From: Lactarius indigo
Taxonomy: Eukaryota > Basidiomycota > Agaricomycetes > Russulales > Russulaceae
Assembly: GCA_025766275.1 (NCBI GenBank)
Contig: JAFKAC010000024.1
Coordinates: 62,001-126,000 of the forward strand
Direction of reading: 5' to 3'
Length of the DNA: 64,000 bases
In this document: in pieces, positions 9,306 through 20,416 of the stretch
Layout: every line of letters begins with the position of its first letter
Numbering within the stretch: position 1 is the stretch's first letter
Notes under the pieces: generated by a model
Databases searched by the model: none
Seen by the model: the letters and a program-made list of their open reading frames with translations, nothing else
Told to the model about the DNA's origin: nothing
Translations under genes and position numbers: made by a program

Positions 9306-12300
9306 CTAGAATGCGATCTCGTGTGCATGATGATCTGCATACTTGTTTACATAAAAAAGTTGGAACGCATACAGAGAGTCGTGATGTGTAAAGGTTCTTG
9401 GGAGTTTCTGGGCCCCTGCTGCACCAATAAGGTGTGCCAAACGGAGAATCATATCAACATGTATCACTGAACACATCTGTCTTCCCCTTGAATCAAACTC
9501 GGGCTTCACCCTCCAGAGGCCTGTGTCTTCACATGGAGAGTTGCCGTAAGTAGAAAACCACTGCACGAATGCACAGGGGTATACGGTATTCTGAAAGCTG
9601 AATGAGAAGAGGAGGTTTACGCGTGCAACCGAAAGTCCCAAAAAACCATCCAGCTTGGAATCCCTCTCAACGTAGATGCAGTCATAACAACCAGGACCTT
9701 TCTTCCATGAAGGAGTGGCACGAATGAATTCACGGTGCATGCCACCGATTCCCGAGAGGTCACTTGGAGCATGGTACGTACACACAGCAGAATGAAAAAC
9801 CTTGATGCGAAGTGTGTTGGAGACACATGGGCACAAATGGAGTGGAACATCCATGCCGCACACTTCTGCCTCGGGATGGAATTGATCGTACAGAAAACGG
9901 TGAATGTATTCAAGAAGTTGCGGCTGATTGACATAAGCAGAAAGTCTGTCAATCGTTTTCGGATAGCCTCGAGCTAAATTGGGTCAATACTATACATAGC
10001 AGTATCTTGTATGTTTGCTTACCGGGGTTACGGGAAAGCCGCACATCCCCCATAGAAGTGATTCCGCCGGCGGCTTCAACATCGCCTCCGCCGTCACGAC
10101 CACCAGCACCCATGGACCTTGGAGGCTCCGAGTCAATAGCAATACTAGATGTCAGTAGTGGAGCTTCCAGCATTCCACGTGCTCCCAAATCAACACAGGT
10201 TGCCGCGAGCTTGTCCAAACGCTGATTTGTTAACAGCATTTGACCAAGTGGCTCGTTGCGGCTCAAGCAACGCCAAGGTTCTTTGACGGCTTTGATGTGC
10301 TTAGACTCGGTAATCGATGAACAGAGTCCGTTCGGGGCACCAAATTGTTGGATAAGGAAACGGTAGTGGGAAAGCGAGTGTTGTCGTGGCAATGAGAAGT
10401 CCTTCCGCACACCTGTTTCCTTGAAGATTTCGCGCTCGTGATGGAAACGGGCCACAGCCATATCAATTTGATCCAATGTGTCTTCGTCGAGCTGTGATCG
10501 TCGGGCAAGATAGCAGAATTCCATGAACGCCGCAAGTGCCTGGACCATCTGGGGAGGGACGTAACCTACAATAGCTGGCAGATAAACCTACACATGATCA
10601 GAGTTAGCCCGCAGTAAGCAATTGAAGAGTCAACAATGGACCTTCATCAGAGCCTTTGAGTCGTCGCCTGTCCATTGTTTGAAACCGCGGCCCTCAGGGA
10701 ATCGTCACAGACCCGGAAATAAAGGTACTGCAGCAATCCTAACAAAGGGTTGATATTCCATGTTGCTTTTAATTTGGTTGTGAGAGGACTCAGACACGCA
10801 CCGCCGGTCTATGTCAGCAAGTGTCTCATTTGCACGAGACTTTCCGTGGACAATCTGGAGGTAATTGGTTATCCATTCGACAAGGTGGTCCTTGAATGTA
10901 CCCTTGATGACTTGATGGAGGAGATCTGGCGATAGGAGTTCGTGAATGTTAGCTCGCGGAAAATGAGCTGTGAAGGGCTATTGGACAATGAGCACGCATG
11001 ACCTACGCTAGTAGGCAGACGTTACGAGTCACTCACTATAATATCGCTGATGATGCCATATCCTTCCCATAAAATTCCGGGTTGACCCTCAAAAGCGTCT
11101 TTCAACAACTCGGTGTGAGCGTGTGACCGGAAGATTGCCGTTGCGTCATCATCAAATTTGCTTGGTTGAGCCGTACATCTATCCGATCAAAGTGAGCTTG
11201 AGAATGGTACTAAGAGCGGGAAACTTACTTTGGGCACCACCCGGATACAACGCCTGCCAAAAGGGTCTGCTCGGGGTAATCCGTGATGTAGGGACCCAGC
11301 CCATAAATAACACGCCTAAAATAACCATCCCCACATCGGGTAATCCGCGACTTGGTCATCCACGGTTCAAGAGAGTACAGAATATGTGTGAGGGATGTAT
11401 GAAAGAGCTGATGTTGAAATTTGCGGAACTCTGAGCTCTCCTCGTGTTGCTTATCGGCTAGTAAAGGTCTTGGTCAGCTCGAAAAATGTTGCGTACTAGT
11501 AAATTCCCACTCTTTGGAATCGCAAGGAACCCCACAAGGCTGACAGCATTTCGATGCGCTCTCCTCACGTGGTTCTGGACGTTCCCAATGGAGATGTACA
11601 ATGGATAGTACTCGTTGTGGCCCGTTGCTACCAAAACGGTAGTTTTATCACTTCCGAGGATCACGGGTACAAAAGTGGATCCATGTGTCTCTGGATCTTT
11701 CAAAATGATGTCCTATGTCCCACGGAATTAGCTTATGCCAGTGACCAATCGAGGAGAAATAACATACTGCCTGCTCCCATGCCCAATTACCGGACATGAA
11801 ATCCGAGTACTGACGTTTTCCTGCCCTGCTAAACATACGCTTAGGTGCGTAATCCACCTCAAGTGCATATTCCTTGTTTGCTATCTGCGCCTCCACAACC
11901 TTGAGAGGGTCTCAAAACCAGACCTCATACGACTTCCTCTTCCATGGCGGAGCCGAATCACCGGTGGCATCTCCATCGAATTCTACTGAGAAGGCTTGCC
12001 AAGCTACACCGCCTATTTCCGTGCTATCAATCGTGTTGTATAGATCCTGTGCACTGGAAAAGGGCGGTCCATAAGTAGGGTCGATCTCATAGATTTGTTG
12101 ATACGCGGCCCAGATATCCATTAGATCGGAAATCTTGGCCCCGGCCATCTGAACCCTCCGAAATAAGAAATCAGCTAACTCAAACTCGGCGCGTGAGGAG
12201 TAAGGGAAAAAGTCATCATTTGCACGTGGTTCCTCAGGAGTTGGGGGGGTATCTTTAGGTAGATCGAAACCATCTGCGTCGCAAGGCTGCCCTGTACAAA

Positions 12301-12688
12301 CTAACATAAGTAAAACAGCAGTTTAGACTCGGAGCCATCGAAAGAACGAACCATCAAGATATGGGTGTATCCGACTCTTTACACCTCTTCTATTTGTTGT
12401 CCACTGATATCGGCGCACAGAGCCAGGAGTGGCTGGGTGAGAGTATCGACCAAGATTTTCAGGCGTTTGAGGGGCAGGAGAAGTAAGAGGAGGTGTTGGC
12501 GTTTGAGGTGTTGGCGTTTGAGGTGGCCCTATGGTTGGATCTGGGGAAGGTGTAGATGCATGGCGGTTTGCTGGGTTGTTGGAACAAACAGTACGGTGTT
12601 GAGTGAGTCCACCTGCCGAGCGGCAGTACAGGCCACACTTATACGGGCAGGGGAAAACTCGAGCATGGTACGAGGATCGTTTCTTCAT
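9306..12688 (-). pseudogene. Plavaka-type transposase 1 (multi-exon, one internal TGA)
   Basis: DNA transposase of the basidiomycete Plavaka family (CACTA-like). Family-typical blocks follow one another on the minus strand: ATG at 12688 with a C2H2-like finger (CPYKCGLYCRSAGGLTQH); the block GQPCDADGFDLPKDTPP; DFMSGNWAWEQA; FVPVILGSDKTTVLVATGH; FRRVIYGLGPYITDYPEQ near 11300; HELLSPDLLHQVIKGTFKDH near 10900; FKQWTGDDSKALMK near 10680; FCYLARRSQLDEDTLDQID near 10500; and the C-terminal block PSDLSGIGGMHREFIR ending NKYADHHAHEIAF at 9306. Short GT-AG introns fit at several gaps. A TGA at 10705-10707 falls where the family has Arg in a GLRRFPEGRGF-type motif, so this copy is probably inactive. 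Terminal repeats were not found. A divergent partner gene starts at 13624. Confidence 0.85.
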
Positions 12689-12877
12689 TGTCCTAAGTCA
12701 GAATAGATGTAAGCGTAGTCGCATTCGCATGGCACATTAGACCTTAATTTGGTCCCCCCCATGAGGTAGTAACTGTGCAGTTTGTCCAGCGCAATCAGCC
12801 ACAAATTGTGCCATCGGGCAGGGGGATCAACACTCACCAATAATCGAAAACTTTTCGGAGTCCCATCTCTCTTTACT

Positions 12878-13611
12878 TGTCACACCTCTGCGGGGGCGTG
12901 TGTCGTTCTGTAACAGATCCTGCCTGAAGCAAAGGACTCTGAGTCGGATCCCCACTGAGTGGAAGGACTCCTAAGGTCTTCTGCAATAGCTCCTGCGCCG
13001 AGATAGCTAAGTCGGTGACAATCCCCCTATGATGAGGTGGGAAGGTCCTTCTGTAACAGCCCCTTGCACTAAGGTGACTGAGTCTGTTAGCAATGGACGA
13101 GCGCGGAGGCCTAAGTCCAAAGGTCACGTGTCACTGGGCTGACCAGTAAGACAAGAAGAGGGTAAGAGCGAAGTCAAGGGGGAGCCTGCACAGAGGCTGA
13201 GAGGGGAACGACCCAAAGGGGATAAGGGTCAAGGGTCTGAGGTTCTGGGTCAAGGACTTGAGTGCTGAAGGGACTGAGGCACTCAAGAAGTCAATGGAGA
13301 TACAACGCAGATAGTTGATTAAGCCAAAGCTAAGGAGCTAAGGCGCACTACAGGGTTCCTTATATAGTACAGGATTGCGCCTGAGCGCATAATGCTACTG
13401 GTTACTATAGATAGAAAGATATGTGCTGGCAAGGTGGTGTCAGCATTGTGCAAGATGGTGTCATGCCAGCAAGGCAAGAGAAGGGTGAACAAGAATAGCA
13501 CAGAAGGTGCTAGAACGATCAGATAGGGGCAAGCATAGAAAGGTAACTACCAAGAAAGGGGATGGGTCAGATAAGGACAGGAAATGAAAGATAGTGGGGG
13601 AGTTCATGACA
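12878..13611 (-). repeat. Solo LTR, cyclin-element family (TSD TTACT)
   Basis: 734 bp in minus orientation. It is flanked by TTACT at 12873-12877 and again at 13612-13616. The sense strand starts with TGTCATGAACTCCCCC and ends with AGGTGTGACA, matching the 727-bp LTRs at 41888 and 54161 along its length but clearly diverged. It lies between Plavaka 1 and its divergent partner gene, in what should be their shared promoter region. A solo LTR with intact TSD is the product of LTR-LTR recombination. Confidence 0.9.
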
Positions 13612-13623
13612 TTACTCCCAATC

Positions 13624-16145
13624 ATGGCTGATCGCGTTACTCGAGCCTCAAATGCCAATGCTCATCCTGGTTTCATCGACTGTGGGCCCCCACGCTGGAG
13701 TTCAGAGAAGGTAAAAGCAGATAAACAGGATAAGGCAGCGGCGAAGGTACTAGCCGAGAAGCTGAAAGCCGCTAAAATGCAAAGTGTCGCTGAGTTAGAG
13801 AAGTCAGAAAAACGGAAAACAAAGGATAGGGACCGACAAGCAAACAACCCCGTCGATAAAGCGTTGCAGCCCAGAGCCAAGCAAACCAGAGACCTACCTG
13901 AAACAGTCAATAAAGGTATTATTGTAATTCCACGCAGCATAGACCACTTACCGATGATGCCCAGACCTTGTCTCCGAACGTGAAGAAGACTCAGAGACCC
14001 CAGTGAAAAGACCGAGGAAGAGCAATGGTAACACCTCGGCCACAAGTCAGTGTGACGGAGCTTATCACTTTGCCAAAAAAAAAAAAAACAACACTGACCC
14101 GAAAACAGACCTAGAGATGGGATCGACTACACTAGAGTTGAGCATTGATGGTCTTAACGGGCATGGCAAACGTGAGCAGAGTTATTGTTATGGGGAAACA
14201 AGATACTTACAACAAACTGAAGAGGTGACATCTGAGGACGACGATCCAAAATTTCCCGCGCTCATTGAGGAATCCGAGTCAAGTGGGAGCGAGTACAAGG
14301 CACCAGTGGGCAGTGATGAGTCCGAGTCGGACACAGAGCTTGATGAGGGGCCCGAACTTGAGGGCGAAGAACCAGATACAAACATCCGGTTGAAAACGAG
14401 TAAGAAACAGAAAAAGGGACAAATTGCTCGGGAGCAAATCAGTGCAGCGGCGGCAATAAATGACGAACCAAGTCCATTTGTAGAGTCGAGAAGACCGACG
14501 GCATCAAAGTCTGGCCAAACTCCAGGGTAAGACTTACCATTTTAGTGTTTATCTTCTCCGCCCTCACGCACCTCATGTCACCCAGTCCCGCATTGAAACA
14601 TGCTAGAACCTCTCGCCCACCATCTGGACTGGCACTTAACTGGCAGAAAGTAAAACGTATTGAGACTCCAGCTCTTATCAGTGCCAGTGGCAACCTTCCT
14701 GGACAACGCTCTGGTACCATTACCTCCGAAACTGAAGGCGACTCTGTCAGCGGCTTCAACACTCGCCACCACAGCCTAAGCCGAGGTGGTAGTGGCCATC
14801 TTGACCAGCCTCCATCTGGCGTGACTAGCAGAGAACCTGATAGCAATGTATCTTACGGGTACGGTGGGTTTGTGCCTGATGATGAGGGATTGGAAAGGCA
14901 TGACGCTAGGGGTACTATCGAGCAGGATAAGAAGTTGGCGTCGAAGTATAAGGTATGTCATGGTCGATCACTGTTCAACACTGTGCACCTTATGTTCGAT
15001 CCCTCTAGTCAATCACGAAGGTCCGGGAGATTCACTTGGCTCCATCGCTACATAGCGATCTCGTTGTGAACAAATCCCACAAGAAGAAAGAAATTTCATA
15101 CGAAAACCTCCCCCAGGGTACCAAGAATCGTTTCAAGAGAAAACTTATTCCCCTCGCTTTAGATACTACTGGTGCATTGAAGCCCTGGAATACTCCAGGC
15201 GATGATACTATCGTCGAGGTCTGGAACATCGTCTTTGGCGAAGATCACCCAATTGACGATGGCGACACTGAATGCTACCGCTTCGTTGTTGCCAAGACCC
15301 TTGTGAGCACTTTATTTCTTGTCGTCCTCATCACTCAACTATCCCTGGCCTCCAGGTTAAACGCGCCATATCGAGCTGGCTCCACAAGTTTGCCGACACC
15401 GCAGAAAAAGCCCTCAGTGCCGAATTTGCTCGACAGGGTCTACAAACACAAGAAGAAAGGGCTACATTTGTTCAGAGCCTTCTTGGTGATGCGGATGACA
15501 TGTCAGATAAGAAGCGTCCCTTCATCTGGGAGTCGACCTACGACGACCCCTCTGCTCAGCAAGAGGTAACGTTTAAGTTTAAACTTGGATCGTTGTTCTC
15601 ACAATATTCCTCCCAGGGGATTTTCCAAGGCCGACTGGTTGCACGAACCTTCTTCGAACATGTACAGATCATCAACGGCGTTGATGTCGAGGACCGTGTA
15701 CAAGAGAAGCCCATTGGTGCCCTTATATACTCCATCCAGGCGGTCGGTCAGTTTTTATTCCATACAAGTCCCCGTTCTGATGTTTTATTAGGTTCATCGT
15801 GCCCTCCTATATTCCATGACAGGAACACTCAAGTTACCCATGGATAAGAAAAGTGCCGAATTCTCGAAGACTAATTGGGGTGATCATACGCTCATCACCC
15901 CCCGTGGTGAAAAGGTTGTCAAGCGTGCCTCTGTCTTCCTCAACAAGATCTCGACTCTCAAAGACCAGCAATGGGATGACATATTCAAAAAGGCGCTAGC
16001 CTTTCACTCTATTATTGGGAAGCAGTGGGCAACAATGAGGGACTTGGAGGTCGAGATGACAGAAATAAAAGGGGAGGTGGATACCGAATCAGACGATAAT
16101 GACTTACTTGACCCGCGCTATGACATTCCTGCCAGGGTTGAGTAG
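13624..16145 (+). CDS. Multi-exon gene divergent from Plavaka 1, unknown function
   Basis: The ATG at 13624 starts MADRVTRASNANAHPGFIDC. About seven exons join through short GT-AG introns (clear ones at 13914-13964, 14528-14584, 15302-15357 and around 15567-15616). The N-terminal half is charged and low complexity (Lys/Glu coiled-coil-like, then acidic Ser/Glu runs). The C-terminal half looks folded: blocks EVWNIVFGEDHPIDDGDTE, KRAISSWLHKFADTAEKAL, KKRPFIWESTYDDP and SKTNWGDHTLITPRGEK, stop at 16143-16145. I recognise the pattern as agaricomycete-specific hypothetical proteins but cannot name a domain. The head-to-head position with a Plavaka transposase is repeated in the second Plavaka copy, which suggests a transposon passenger or accessory gene. 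Exon borders are my inference. Confidence 0.65.
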
Positions 16146-18149
16146 CTTGTGAGTACAGTACGAGTAAATAAAGCCTCAAGTATCGCGTCTGAGTCGTCAA
16201 GCTATCAGCCTCTAGTTGACTGCCACTGGGTCGGCACTCGGGCTCAGGCTTACGGCCTATGATTCCACCACTATCCGCAAGCTAGGTGATAACTCGTAGA
16301 GAATTGGTATTGTACGCAGCTGAGTCCGTGCGAGGTCGGAAGGCAGAGGGGATTCCACAAGGGTTAGAGGAAGATAATAACGGGGGCCAAGGGCCAAGAG
16401 TTGACCTGAGGGCGCCGAGTGAGAGTGAACTTGAAGCGCCATACTAGGACGAGACAAGCCGAGAGCGAGCGAGGACGGAATAAAATGCAATGTCGTCTAT
16501 GGTGGCGAGAGCAAGACGGCAACGAGCGTAGCTAGTTGCGAATGCCCACAGTAGGGCCTGACGTCGAACCGAGTTATGCTGGTACAGACTGAAAAGGGGG
16601 AAACACAGCGATCACCATTCATTCGGCAACAAGGATGTGGTTTTTAAGTACAGGCGGACCCACAGCTACCACAGAAGAAGTAAGGTAGAAGTAAGGTAGG
16701 AGATGGGTGGCATAGGTGGGAAGCGAGACGGAACGTGGAGACAATCAAGAGAGGCAGAATCGGGGGTGTAAGGTATAATGTGGTGAGATGAGCAGCGAGG
16801 GACACGGTGACATGAAAGAGATATAACGAATAAGAGCCTGAGGTCGGCGACGACAGCGGGCATGCTACATTACGAAAGGTCCGAGTCAGTAACGCATTGA
16901 GATTTGGAGATTGAACATGCCTCTACCGAGACAAAGGAACGGTGTGGCCGATGCGTTCAATGGGCGAAGCGTCGGTGAAAGGAATTGTTGACGACGGGGA
17001 GAGAAGGCAGTGCGATGAGGTCGGAAGGCCCAGGGAACAAAGCGACACGAGGCACGAGGACGCGCAGCCTGTCTTCAAGTGGGCTAAGTGCCAACCGGCA
17101 GGGGATCAGCGTTGTTGTTGTCCATTTGCATAATTGTAAGGGAAGGGACCGGGAGAGAGAGTGTGTGTGTGGATGTGTGTGGATGGAGCGAGCGAAAACT
17201 AGTGATTTCGGGCCCAGCACCCGTCCCAAAAGGGGTCACGTGTTCGACCGCTGTGCCAGTCGTTGACTTCGTCGCTTTATTGATAAGCTCGCATTGTCCC
17301 CCCTTTTTTTTTTTTACACTCCCATGTCTTTACTGCACGCAGCCCCCCCTCCTCTTACTGCACTCACTTTCTACCCACTTCATCTGGTGCCCCACCAAAA
17401 AATCGGGTGAGAAGGTCAGACGCTGATGCCAGTGCACAGTGTATGCTGCACTGCCAGTGTACGTGCTTATCAATTTTCAGTACATCTACCCCCTTTTATT
17501 TTTGCACAGGGCAACGTCGGGCTGTGTACCAACTTTCAGTGGTACTCTCTATATTGGTATGTGCCACACCAAAGGCCGTAGTTGACTTCGTTGACTCCTC
17601 AGCTAAGGTCCCATATCCGAGATGAAGGGACGATGGACCTGCGATCCTCTTCTACTGTCTCACCTATTGGTGAGTACTTCCATGTTTTTGCCCCCCTCAG
17701 CTCACCCACATTTCTCAAGGTCCTCAACGAATGCTCTGTTGATACTGTTCGTTGGACCTCAGCGCCTATCATCATTGACTCGGAGTGCCCACTTTGAGTA
17801 TGACCTCCGAGCGTGGGGCAACTTTCTCGTGTTTCCAGCAAGTTCAAGTTCTACTAGTACCTCTCCTTGTGCGATGCTGCAGGCAGTCAATGTACAACCC
17901 CCGGTGAGCTCGTGACTTCCTTAAAGCTCGTTGCTGCCTCCCAGCGCGACGACCCGCCCCGCGAAGATGAGGATACTGGCAGAGGCCCAAAACACAACAT
18001 CGTCGCATGGCAGACGGTCAATACTAGACGATCCCGGTGAGCTCATGATTGCCCCACCACCACCTTGCTCATTTCCTCGCGTCACCTGTCCAGTACTCTA
18101 CATTCAACGTCTCGACCCATCTCACTGCTAACATGTCTTCCAAACCGAC
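16146..18149. other. No gene recognised
   Basis: Contains only short, compositionally random frames, a GTGTGT-rich patch near 17160 and a poly-T run near 17305. Plus-strand pieces after ~17600 may be decayed N-terminal exons of the channel relic that follows, but I cannot support that. Confidence 0.5.
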
Positions 18150-19634
18150 TAATGGAGGCAGTTGACGAACCGATTCAGAGAACTCCGCCACGGCCACCTT
18201 ACGCACGCAACGCCATACGCAGCGCTCCAGTGTGGAGCTCTCCCCCCTCTCTCGCTCTGGAACGACCATGAAATCAATCTCCCAGGGACTTCGCTACATT
18301 TCGGTGCGTGTTGTCAACTTTGCCAGCTCCGGTTCCGAAGACGAGGATCATGTTCGCTTGGGGAGTGACGACGGCAGGGAGCGGGTCATAGAGGGTGACG
18401 ACGAAGGGGGAGAGAAAGCTGATGAACCTGTTCCAGACTCGAGCAGTGTCCTTCCCTTGTGCAGACGCACGCTCCGGTTCTTTGGGTCGACCAGTCGCAT
18501 CCAACTTGCGATGTACAAAGTTCTGATATTCCCGTGCGTGGTTTTTCTACTTGACGCGTGCAGCAAACCTGACTGCCGCACGAATGTGCGTCTCCGGTCT
18601 CGTCCTCGACCGAAGTTCCTATCTATGCCATTGTGCCATCTTCACCTCTCCTTTCTTGACCGACCATTCGATTCGCTCCGTGTCAACTACGCCCACCGTT
18701 CGCTCCGTCGCCTCCCCTACTCACCCAACTACAAACCTTGGCCGCAAAAGTATACTCCACCGCCTCCACAGTTTATTCGGGAACGCCACCCGGCCCTTCT
18801 CGCTTTCCTCCAGCCTCTCTACCAGATATGACCCACCTGCGCCCTTAGGCGATATCTCCGCTGCCGCATCAAGCACCATTCTTGTCGATTCGGTACCCCT
18901 GGCACGAAAGCGCGCCGACACAACCGCAAATCTTCTGGAGAAGATACCACAACCGTCTTCGATGGTTGTGACAGCTACGACACCGTACACCACGCCAGCT
19001 CAGGACACACTGGTGTTGCATATTCAGTTTAGCATGCGCCTGGCGCGCGATGTCACGCGCCGCAACCTGCCGTACCTGCGCCATAGCTAGACACGTGTCG
19101 ATGTCACGATCACGTCCGGCACAACGGTGAGTGCTGCATCGCGTGGTTTGATGGGTGGGCGGACGCATCGACCGAGAAGTTCACAATGTCATCACCGCCG
19201 GGTTCATTTATTTGCAGACCGTCATGCGCTCGCTGAAGGCTGTGCTCCCGCTCCTTGCCAGAGTGGCGTATTTCATGCTTTTCGCGATGGCCCTGTTTTC
19301 GTACGTCCCAACACTGTGTTTGATGAACGGGTCTACTTGCTTTTACGGTTTCTTGCGAACTGTGCGTTGCCGTCGACTTTTCCAGCACGCTTAACATGGT
19401 TGCTGACTAGATAGGCCTGTAGTTGTCGTGCTACAAATATTTATTGCCGCCATCAACAAGAACTTCAGCGTCGCCGAGGAGGCCAAGTGCAGTCACCAGG
19501 TGAGCCCCTACTTCCGAATGCAGGAACCTGGCAAGCACAGGTCAGCATGGGTGCGCGAGCTCATTCCATACTGGTGGTTCAGACCCTCTCCGTGGGCCAT
19601 CATCGTAGAGAATCTCCCTAAGACCCTCGTGTAA
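18150..19634 (+). pseudogene. Relic of CCH1-type voltage-gated calcium channel gene
   Basis: Three separated blocks match the N-terminal part of fungal Cch1, the plasma-membrane high-affinity calcium channel. First, 18230-18540: MKSISQGLRYISVRVVN, then RRTLRFFGSTSRIQLAMYKV just before domain I. Second, 19190-19300: MRSLKAVLPLLARVAYFMLF, an S4-S5/S5 segment of domain I. Third, 19428-19634: LQIFIAAINKNFSVAEEAKC followed by WFRPSPWAIIVENLPKTLV, the linker after domain I. The blocks are in the right order, but the long intervening membrane segments are missing and domains II-IV are absent, so this is a truncated and internally deleted copy. The middle part (18550-19090) is Ser/Thr-rich and unplaced. 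Confidence 0.65.
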
Positions 19635-19972
19635 TACTACGGCTTCCTGGTACCCAAGCGCTGGCCCACCCATGTGAGTCCTTTCCAGTCCTCCGACTCT
19701 GTATACATGGCGCTCTCTAATCATGTGTCGGGTGGAGCGCAAGTCTGTACAACTGGGAGCAGGGGACGTGTACGTCACCTCACAAAGCCCAGCATTCATT
19801 CAAGCTCCAGTGAGGAACCTGAGCATTGAAACTGACCAGGAGTGCAAGTCAAAGCTGCGATATTACAGGCACAGTAGTACTATCTACATGTACTAGTAGA
19901 TCATGATGTAACCCTCCTAAGCTACTAGCTCATCCTGGGCCTGCAAAATTGACCACGTATTCCTGGCTTTGT

Positions 19973-20405
19973 TGTTACGGTTCCGAGGGACCGTACGTTG
20001 ACGGAGTCACGCGGAGCTGAGCTCAACGCGTTGCGTAGAGTCGGGACTCGTGTTTTAGCACAAGTCAAGATTTGGGGAGTTCTAGGCTCAACTCAAAGAG
20101 TATCGCTAGAGAGAGGGGAGAGCACGCGGGGTTCTGAGACAAGGCAAGCTAGGTCGGATTCAGGAACTAAGAGTAGACAGGGAACTGTACTACTCTACTG
20201 GCTACACTTTATAGTCATACATACTGGGGTTTTCGGGGGCCGTTTTCTGTAAGCCACGTCACTTTATCGATCACTACGTGCTACTACGAGATATGAGCAC
20301 CATAAGGCGTGCTCTGACGAGTCCGTACTTCTGTAAAACTTCAGGGGTGATACTTTGGAACGCGCGTTGCGTGATGTGATGTCACGATGTCACGTGACCG
20401 TGACA
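19973..20405 (-). repeat. 3' LTR of G2
   Basis: 433 bp. The sense strand starts TGTCACGGTCACG and ends CCGTAACA. It is preceded on the sense strand by a G-rich polypurine tract (AGTGGGGGGG) that overlaps the end of ORF3. Confidence 0.95.
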
Positions 20406-20416
20406 TAACCCCCCCA

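Noticed and set aside
13662..14045. Minus-strand 127-codon frame
   Set aside because: Shadow of the first exons of the plus-strand gene at 13624, which has consistent splice sites.
19155..19394. Intact small membrane protein of 79 codons
   Set aside because: Its sequence is the S4-S5/S5 part of a Cch1 channel; the frame is a fragment, not a gene.
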